Assembly (NCBI RefSeq): GCF_014109725.1
Contig: NZ_CP058554.1
Coordinates: forward strand, 4,588,001 to 4,652,000
Length of the DNA: 64,000 nucleotides
Source: Comamonas piscis
Lineage (GTDB): Bacteria > Pseudomonadota > Gammaproteobacteria > Burkholderiales > Burkholderiaceae_C
Direction of reading: 5' to 3'
Part shown: positions 58,490-64,000 of the stretch, in pieces
How positions within the stretch are numbered: position 1 is the first letter of the stretch
How the letters are laid out: each line of letters begins with the position of its first letter
The notes under the pieces: generated by a model
Told to the model about the DNA's origin: nothing
Databases searched by the model: none
What the model saw: the letters and a program-made list of their open reading frames with translations, nothing else
Made by a program: the position numbers and the translations under genes

Positions 58490-59971
58490 TCAGCGGCCGG
58501 CTACGGTCGTACCCGTCGCCACAGGCGAGGCATCGGGCACAAAGGCCTGGACATCCGTCTTCTGGTTGCGAATGCGCTGTGGCGCCAGGGAGCCGACCGC
58601 CATGCCGCTGAAAGCAGCCAGCACACCGGCCAGCTGCGCCGGGAAGGCTGCACCCCAGGCCATGTTCAGGCCCGCCAGCCACACGCCGATGCCCAGGAAC
58701 ACCGCGAGCAGCGCCCCCTGGGTGGTGGCGCGCTTCCAGTACAGACCCATCACCAGCGGCACAAAGGCGCCCACCAGCGGCACCTGATAGGCGCCGGAGA
58801 CCAGTTCATAAATGGGGGTGCCCTGCATGCGGATCGAATAGGCCAGCACGCAGGCGCTGAACACCAGCACGCTGATGCGCATGGTCTTGAGGTTTTCGCG
58901 GTCACTCACCTTGGGGCGGAACTGGCGCCAGATATTCTCGGTAAAGGTCACGCTAGGCGCCAGCAAGGTGGCCGATGCGCAGGACTTGATGGCAGACAGC
59001 AGCGCGCCAAAGAACAGCACCTGCATCACAAACGGCATCTTCTCCATCACCAGGGTGGGCAGCACCTTCTGAGGATCGTCCTTGAGCAGGTTGGCCGTTG
59101 CCTCGGGCATGATGATCAGCGCGCTGGCCACCAGGAACATCGGCACAAAGGCAAACAGAATATAGGCCGAGCCACCGATGATGGTGCCACGCACCGCTGA
59201 TTTTTCGGTGTTGGCCGACATCACGCGCTGGAACACATCCTGCTGCGGGATCGAGCCCAGCATCATCGTGATGGCAGCGGCAAAGAAGAAGACCATGTCA
59301 TGCCAGCTGGGCTCAGGCCAAAACTGGAACAGGTCGCGGCTGGTGGCCAGGTCGATGACCTTGCCGGCACCGCCGGCCATGTCGGACGCGAAGAAGGCCA
59401 GCACCAGGAGGCCCACCACCAGGATGATCATCTGCACAAAATCGGTGACCGCCACCGACCACATGCCGCCAAACAAGGTATAGGCCAGGATGGACACCAC
59501 GCCGATCACCATGCCCATCGCAATGCTGATCGCACCGCCCGACAGCAGGTTGAACACCAGGCCCAAGGCCGTGACCTGGGCCGACACCCAGCCCAGGTAG
59601 CTGAGCATGATGATCAGTGAACAAATGATCTCGACCGCGCTGCCATAGCGCTTGCGGTAGTAGTCGCTGATGGTCAGCAGGTTCATGCGGTAGAGCTTGG
59701 CCGCGAAGAACATGCCCACCAGAATCAGACACATACCGGCGCCAAACGGGTCTTCAACCACATTGCGCAAGCCCCCTTCGATGAACTTGGCAGGCACGCC
59801 CAGCACGATCTCGGAGCCAAACCAGGTCGCAAACGTGGTGGTGATGATCATGAACAGCGGCAGATTTCGGCCGGCAATGGCGAAATCCGCGGTGTTCTTC
59901 ACCCGTCGGGCGGCCCAAAGACCCACGCCAATGGTCACGAATAGGTAGGCGATCACCAGGGAGAGCAGCAC
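58490..59971 (-). CDS. Sodium:solute symporter (SSS family)
   Basis: A 493-aa protein with about 13 hydrophobic helices. SSS marks include FAIAGRNLPLFMIITTTFATWFGSEIVLGVPAKF, MLSYLGWVSAQVTALG, AYTLFGGMWSVAVTDFVQMIILVVGL and IPQQDVFQRVMSANTEKSA. It probably moves a small organic solute with sodium; the substrate cannot be told. It stands between fmdB and ubiB on the same strand without clear operon links. Confidence 0.93.
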   Translation of the reverse strand: MLLSLVIAYLFVTIGVGLWAARRVKNTADFAIAGRNLPLFMIITTTFATWFGSEIVLGVPAKFIEGGLRNVVEDPFGAGMCLILVGMFFAAKLYRMNLLTISDYYRKRYGSAVEIICSLIIMLSYLGWVSAQVTALGLVFNLLSGGAISIAMGMVIGVVSILAYTLFGGMWSVAVTDFVQMIILVVGLLVLAFFASDMAGGAGKVIDLATSRDLFQFWPEPSWHDMVFFFAAAITMMLGSIPQQDVFQRVMSANTEKSAVRGTIIGGSAYILFAFVPMFLVASALIIMPEATANLLKDDPQKVLPTLVMEKMPFVMQVLFFGALLSAIKSCASATLLAPSVTFTENIWRQFRPKVSDRENLKTMRISVLVFSACVLAYSIRMQGTPIYELVSGAYQVPLVGAFVPLVMGLYWKRATTQGALLAVFLGIGVWLAGLNMAWGAAFPAQLAGVLAAFSGMAVGSLAPQRIRNQKTDVQAFVPDASPVATGTTVAGR

Positions 59972-60011
59972 GTTGTCACTCCTGCAAAGCGTAGGGCTTA
60001 GGGGTTAAAGA

Positions 60012-61583
60012 TTAGAAAATGCGGACGCGAATGAAGAGCTGCAGTACCACCAGCCCCAACACAAAACCTATGCCACCGCAAATGATGATCTGCAGCAGCT
60101 TGTTGGTCAACTTTTGCTGCACTAGCAGCTCTTTGAGCATCTGGTCGTTGTCAGCACCGTTGCCATTACGCGCCAGGTACTGGTGCACCAGGCGCGGCAT
60201 GTCGGGCAGCAGCTTGGCATAACGCGGCGCCTGGGATTTGAGCTCGCGCCACAGGCGCTGGGGCCCCATCTGGTCGAGCATCCACTTTTCCAGGAATGGC
60301 TTGGCGGTGCTCCACAGGTCCAGGTCCGGGTCCAGCTGGCGGCCCAGGCCTTCGATATTGAGCAAGGTCTTTTGCAGCAGCACCAGCTGGGGCTGGATCT
60401 CGACCTGGAAGCGCCGCGAGGTCTGGAACAGGCGCATCAGCACCATGCCCAGCGAAATCTCTTTCAGCGGCCGGTCAAAGTACGGCTCGCAGACGGCACG
60501 GATGGCGGCTTCGAGCTCATCGACCCGGGTATCGGGCGGCACCCAGCCGCTTTCAATGTGCAGCTCAGCCACGCGCTTGTAGTCGCGGCGAAAGAACGCG
60601 GTGAAGTTCTGCGCCAGGTACTCTTTGTCGAACTCCGTCAGGGTGCCAACAATGCCGAAATCCAGCGAGATATAGCGCCCAAAGCTCTCAGGCTCCAGGC
60701 TGACCTGGATGTTGCCCGGGTGCATGTCCGCATGGAAAAAACCATCGCGAAACACCTGGGTGAAGAAAATGGTCACGCCATCGCGGGCCAGCTTGGGGAT
60801 ATCCACACCAGCAGCGCGCAGGGTATCGACCTGGTTGATGGGCACGCCATTCATGCGCTCCATCACCATCACCTCCTGGTGGCAAAAATCCCAGAACACT
60901 TCCGGGATCAGTACCAGGTCCAGCCCTTCCATGTTGCGGCGCAGCTGGGCGGCGTTGGATGCCTCGCGCATCAGGTCCAGCTCGTCGTGCAAGTAGGTGT
61001 CGAACTCCGCTACCACCTGGCGCGGCTTGAGGCGCTTGCCATCGGCGGAGAACTTCTCGACCAGCTCGGCCATGGTACGCATCAGCGCCAGGTCGCTGTC
61101 GATCACCGGCAGCATGCCCGGGCGCAGCACCTTGACGGCGACATCGCGCAGCGTGCCTTCGCGCGTGCGGATGGTGGCAAAGTGGACCTGGGCTATCGAG
61201 GCACTGGCGATCGGCTTTTCGTCAAAGCTGACGAAGACCTCGGCAAGGGGCTTGCGGAACGCCCGCTCGATGGTCTGCACCGCGATGCGTGAATCGAATG
61301 ATGGAACGCGGTCCTGCAGCAGCGACAGTTCTTCGGCAATATCGGGCGGCAGCAAATCGCGCCGGGTGGACAAAACCTGGCCAAATTTGACAAAGATGGG
61401 GCCTAGTTGTTCCAACGCCTCGCGCAGGCGCTGGCCGCGTGGCTCCGTCCAATTGCGCCCCAGGCGCAGTACCCGTGTGATGCCTTTGAGCCAGGGGTGG
61501 TTGAAGCTCGACAGCACCATGTCGTGCAAACCATAGCGCCAGACCACCCACAAGATGGTGAAGCCCCGAAAAAAGCGCTTCAT
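60012..61583 (-). CDS. ubiB: Ubiquinone biosynthesis kinase-like protein UbiB
   Basis: A 523-aa ADCK/UbiB protein. The defining KxGQ block is FVKFGQVLSTRRDLLPPDIAEEL. Kinase-like parts include ASIAQVHFATI, VAVKVLRPGM, HADMHPGNIQV and LDFGIVGTLTEFD. The C-terminus has one or two membrane helices (LLQIIICGGIGFVLGLVVLQLFI). It is needed for ubiquinone synthesis. It overlaps the upstream ubiJ-like gene by ATGA. Confidence 0.97.
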   Translation of the reverse strand: MKRFFRGFTILWVVWRYGLHDMVLSSFNHPWLKGITRVLRLGRNWTEPRGQRLREALEQLGPIFVKFGQVLSTRRDLLPPDIAEELSLLQDRVPSFDSRIAVQTIERAFRKPLAEVFVSFDEKPIASASIAQVHFATIRTREGTLRDVAVKVLRPGMLPVIDSDLALMRTMAELVEKFSADGKRLKPRQVVAEFDTYLHDELDLMREASNAAQLRRNMEGLDLVLIPEVFWDFCHQEVMVMERMNGVPINQVDTLRAAGVDIPKLARDGVTIFFTQVFRDGFFHADMHPGNIQVSLEPESFGRYISLDFGIVGTLTEFDKEYLAQNFTAFFRRDYKRVAELHIESGWVPPDTRVDELEAAIRAVCEPYFDRPLKEISLGMVLMRLFQTSRRFQVEIQPQLVLLQKTLLNIEGLGRQLDPDLDLWSTAKPFLEKWMLDQMGPQRLWRELKSQAPRYAKLLPDMPRLVHQYLARNGNGADNDQMLKELLVQQKLTNKLLQIIICGGIGFVLGLVVLQLFIRVRIF

Positions 61584-62218
61584 GTTGCTTTGCGCTCGTT
61601 GGCGGTGTCACCGTCTGCGCCATAGCCGGGTGGCGTGGGCGGTGCCGGCGGCTGGGCCTGCTGGCCAAAGCCACTGGCGCCAAAGCGGTCAGCGGTGCGC
61701 ACGCCCATGCTGACAAACTGGCGCAGCGCAGCCGCTACACGCTGGCCCATTTGCGCCAGCCAATGCGCGGGGGTATCGCCCACCACCCGGGCCAGGTCTT
61801 CTTCAACATCCCAGCGCACATGGTCGACCAGCCACTGGATCTCGGCGGCAAACTGCACATCGCCATCGATGCGGATGGCGGGCTTCTCGCCCTGGATGAC
61901 GCCACGGGCCAGCGCCAGCGGGGAGTCATCGACCACCTGCACGCGCAGATCGGGGGTTTCTTGCATGCCAGCCAGGTCCAACAGACCGGCGGGCGTGATC
62001 TTGAGCGCCAGCACGATGCTGCGCCACTGCACCTGCACCACGCGCCCGCTTTGGCGCACCAGGCGCTCCATCGCGACTTCTTCCTGCATCAGCACATGGT
62101 TCAAGAACAGCACCACGCGGTGCTGCACCTCAGACACCAGCCATTGCGGTGGTTGGGCCGACTCCAGAATGCGTGCAAAAATGCCGCCCGGAAAAGAAAA
62201 AGGGGACTGTGTTGCCAT
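61580..62218 (-). CDS. ubiJ: UbiJ-like SCP2-domain accessory factor
   Basis: A 212-aa protein. The N-terminal two thirds resemble the SCP2 sterol-carrier fold (QVQWRSIVLALKITPAGLLDLAGM, IQGEKPAIRIDGDVQFAAEIQWLVDHVRWDVEEDLARVVGD). A helical and Pro/Gly-rich tail follows. UbiJ binds ubiquinone intermediates in the Ubi complex. Between ubiE and ubiB, as here, is the expected place. ATG 62218 is preferred to a TTG three codons earlier; GGGGA precedes it closely. Confidence 0.87.
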   Translation of the reverse strand: MATQSPFSFPGGIFARILESAQPPQWLVSEVQHRVVLFLNHVLMQEEVAMERLVRQSGRVVQVQWRSIVLALKITPAGLLDLAGMQETPDLRVQVVDDSPLALARGVIQGEKPAIRIDGDVQFAAEIQWLVDHVRWDVEEDLARVVGDTPAHWLAQMGQRVAAALRQFVSMGVRTADRFGASGFGQQAQPPAPPTPPGYGADGDTANERKAT

Positions 62219-62293
62219 AGTCCCCAATTATTCCCCAAGTCCGCCGCCTGTCGTCAGCATTAACAGGCAAAGCGGTGGAGTTTTACGGTTTGC

Positions 62294-62325
62294 TTACTGC
62301 AAAGCTTGATTACTGCAAAGCTTGC
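62294..62325. repeat. 16-bp tandem duplication over a stop codon
   Basis: TTACTGCAAAGCTTGA at 62294-62309 is followed at once by TTACTGCAAAGCTTGC (62310-62325). The second copy includes the stop codon and last codons of the Tim44-domain gene, so its end has been duplicated just downstream. Confidence 0.8.
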
Positions 62326-63302
62326 AGGCCTGATACCAACCAGCCGCTGGTGCCGTCCTTGGGCTTGGACATGTTCCAGACCTCGCGGAAGGGGCTTGGG
62401 CCAGCATGGGCTTCTTCGCGGATCATGCCGGAGAACTCGACGCTGGCCATGTAGGCATGGCCCAGATCCTCGATACCCAGCAGCTGCGCTTCAAGCATGA
62501 CCACATCGGTCTGGTTGGGCTGCACGCCTTCGCGGTGCTGCTCACGGTCCTGCAGTTGGCCCTTGACTTCGTTGAGCATGTCGTCGGTCATCATCGAGCG
62601 CAGGGTGTTGATATCCGAGCGGTCCCAGGCGGACTGCAGGGTCACAAAGTTGCGCTTGGCCGCTTCCAGGAAACCATTCGCATCAAAGCCTTCTGGCACA
62701 CCCCAGTTTTGCGCGCCAGCCAGACCAGCACCAATCATGCTGCCACCCGCAGCGGCGGCCACCGGTGCTGCGCCTTGCTCCCAGGGACGGGCCGAGGCGT
62801 CGTTGCCGACCTTCTCAGGGTTGTACTGGGGCGCAACAGGGGCCGATACCGGCGCTTGCGGCGCGGCATTGCCTGCACCCTGGAAGGCGAAAGGCGACTG
62901 CGCGGGTTGTTGCGCTGCAGCGCTCTTGCGGCGCATCACAAAGCCCACGATAGCCAGCACGGCCATGATGGCCAGGCCAATCAACAGCATGTTGGCAAAG
63001 GCCTCACCCAAGCCCAGCGAATGGGCCAGCCAGGCGAGGCCCAGACCGGCAGCCAGGCCGCCCAGCATCGCGCCCCAAGGTTTCTTGGGGGCGGCAGCCG
63101 CAGCCGCAGGCGTCGCAGGGCGCTGGGCTTGCGCAGGCGCCGTGGCATTATTGCCCGGTGCTTGCGCAGGCGTTGCCTGGCGTTGGGTCACATTACCGGA
63201 CTGCTGGCCCATGGACTTGCCACCACCCATGCGCTTTGCATCGGCATCGACATGCGCAAATGCCAGCATTGCCACCAAGACCACTGACCACAGTTTTGTC
63301 AT
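62310..63302 (-). CDS. Tim44-like domain membrane protein
   Basis: A 330-aa protein. A signal-like segment (MTKLWSVVLVAMLAFAHVDADA) comes first, then a long Gln/Pro/Ala low-complexity stretch, two close hydrophobic helices (MLGGLAAGLGLAWLA and MLLIGLAIMAVLAIVGFVM), another low-complexity linker and a C-terminal Tim44-like domain (FLEAAKRNFVTLQSAWDRSDINTLRSMMTDDML ... LQALQ). Bacterial members are unassigned. ATG 63302 has GGAG 5 nt upstream. It lies between ubiE and the ubiJ-like gene. Confidence 0.92.
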   Translation of the reverse strand: MTKLWSVVLVAMLAFAHVDADAKRMGGGKSMGQQSGNVTQRQATPAQAPGNNATAPAQAQRPATPAAAAAAPKKPWGAMLGGLAAGLGLAWLAHSLGLGEAFANMLLIGLAIMAVLAIVGFVMRRKSAAAQQPAQSPFAFQGAGNAAPQAPVSAPVAPQYNPEKVGNDASARPWEQGAAPVAAAAGGSMIGAGLAGAQNWGVPEGFDANGFLEAAKRNFVTLQSAWDRSDINTLRSMMTDDMLNEVKGQLQDREQHREGVQPNQTDVVMLEAQLLGIEDLGHAYMASVEFSGMIREEAHAGPSPFREVWNMSKPKDGTSGWLVSGLQALQ

Positions 63303-63449
63303 ATTTGCTCCGTTTTGTTTGGGCCGGTACGCCTTTGCGCCGGCTATTACGTTCACGCCCACTTCTCAGCAATCTCGGTCCGTTGTGTTGTATTGCGCTG
63401 GGCGCTGGGCAGGCGCCTGGCTTTGCAACCGGTATTGCATCTCACTTTT

Positions 63450-64000
63450 TCAACATTTGATCCCGACATGCAAGGCGGTAATCCCTGCCGTCATGTTGTG
63501 GTAGTCCACATGGCCAAAGCCTGCTTTTTGCATCATGGCCTTGAGTTCGGCCTGGCCGGGATGCATGCGAATCGATTCGGCCAGGTAGCGGTAGCTGTCG
63601 GCATCACCCGCCACCATTTGCCCTATACGTGGGAGCACTTGGAAGGAATACAAGTCGTAGGCCTTCTCCAGCGGCTTGGCCACCTTGGAAAACTCCAGCA
63701 CCAGCAGCTTGCCGCGCGGCTTGAGCACGCGGCACATTTCCTTGAGCGCCTGGTCTTTATTGGTCATGTTGCGCAGGCCAAAGGCCACGCTCACCAGGTC
63801 GAAATGCTGGTCGGGAAAAGGCAGGGCCTCGGCATCGCAAACCGTAGTGGGCAGATTCAGACCCTTGTCGATCAGGCGGTCGCGGCCCACGCGCAGCATG
63901 GCCTCGTTGATATCGGTGTGCACCACCTGGCCGCTGGGGCCGACCTTTTTCGCAAAGGCCAGCGACAGATCACCAGTACCACCGGCGATATCCAGCACCC
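63450..64000 (-). CDS. ubiE: UbiE methyltransferase, 5' part beyond the window
   Basis: The last 183 residues of UbiE/COQ5, a C-methyltransferase of ubiquinone and menaquinone synthesis. SAM motif I is LDIAGGTGDLSLAFAKK at the right edge. Other motifs are TDINEAMLRVGRDR, VSVAFGLRNMTNKDQALKEMCRVLKPRGKLLVLEFS, and ITALHVGIKC at the end. About 60 N-terminal residues lie past base 64000. It leads the ubi group on this strand. Confidence 0.95.
   Translation of the reverse strand, partial: VLDIAGGTGDLSLAFAKKVGPSGQVVHTDINEAMLRVGRDRLIDKGLNLPTTVCDAEALPFPDQHFDLVSVAFGLRNMTNKDQALKEMCRVLKPRGKLLVLEFSKVAKPLEKAYDLYSFQVLPRIGQMVAGDADSYRYLAESIRMHPGQAELKAMMQKAGFGHVDYHNMTAGITALHVGIKC

Noticed and set aside
1..64000. 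CRISPR arrays, rRNA genes, complete insertion sequences or transposases
   Set aside because: No regularly spaced repeats, rRNA segments or transposase-like proteins were seen. The only mobile-like signals are the short repeats listed.

Overview
The window is about 64 kb of GC-rich DNA from a betaproteobacterium, most likely a member of the Comamonadaceae (Comamonas or a close relative). The main support is housekeeping gene order: hrcA with nadK-recN-rapZ, mutM beside lolB-ispE-tRNA-Gln-prs-rplY-pth, fmdB-DUF502-aspS, and ubiE-Tim44-ubiJ-ubiB. This assignment rests on gene order and protein family resemblance only; no database search was run.

Layout. 1-2.7 kb is a lower-GC accessory patch next to the 3' end of a tRNA(CAU). 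It holds a zinc-ribbon membrane protein, an XRE regulator, an AbiTii-domain protein and a DUF2026 protein, and carries three copies of one 14-bp near-palindrome. 2.9-14.7 kb has hrcA, then a FecI/FecR/TonB-receptor/PepSY/DUF3649 iron cassette with a candidate Fur box, then nadK-recN-rapZ and two small DUF genes. 14.9-33.2 kb is the most unusual part. It holds a leftward overlapping five-gene operon (XapX, amidohydrolase, DoxX, MFS, SLAC1/TehA) and a rightward overlapping signalling cluster: a FixJ-type regulator, a lone receiver, a 1,696-aa pseudokinase/AAA/GAF/histidine kinase and a receiver-PAS-histidine kinase. Next come a Tat-exported perhydrolase, a degenerate LuxR-type regulator and a porin. 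Two YcaC-like cysteine hydrolases bracket this locus.

33.2-41.2 kb is housekeeping: mutY, mutM, TPR protein, lolB, ispE, tRNA-Gln, prs, rplY, pth and a ferredoxin. 41.4-48.2 kb is a peptide-type ABC importer followed by an amidase, ending at a 267-bp structured inverted-repeat element. 48.5-52.4 kb has a LysR regulator divergent from a tautomerase, then LysE, DUF429 and EamA proteins. 52.5-64 kb has folE, a CsgG-like lipoprotein/nudB/endonuclease operon, fmdB-DUF502-aspS, a sodium:solute symporter, and the ubiquinone genes, with ubiE cut by the right edge.

How the genes work together. The iron cassette looks like a standard surface-signalling uptake unit with its own sigma factor, anti-sigma regulator, receptor and reductase-like membrane proteins. 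The 14.9-33.2 kb locus looks like a phosphorelay placed head-to-head with small-molecule hydrolases and transporters; that it senses and detoxifies or uses an amide or imide-like compound is inference. Two related structured repeats (22.2 kb and 48.3 kb) share a spaced core and similar ends and form a repeat family that I cannot name.
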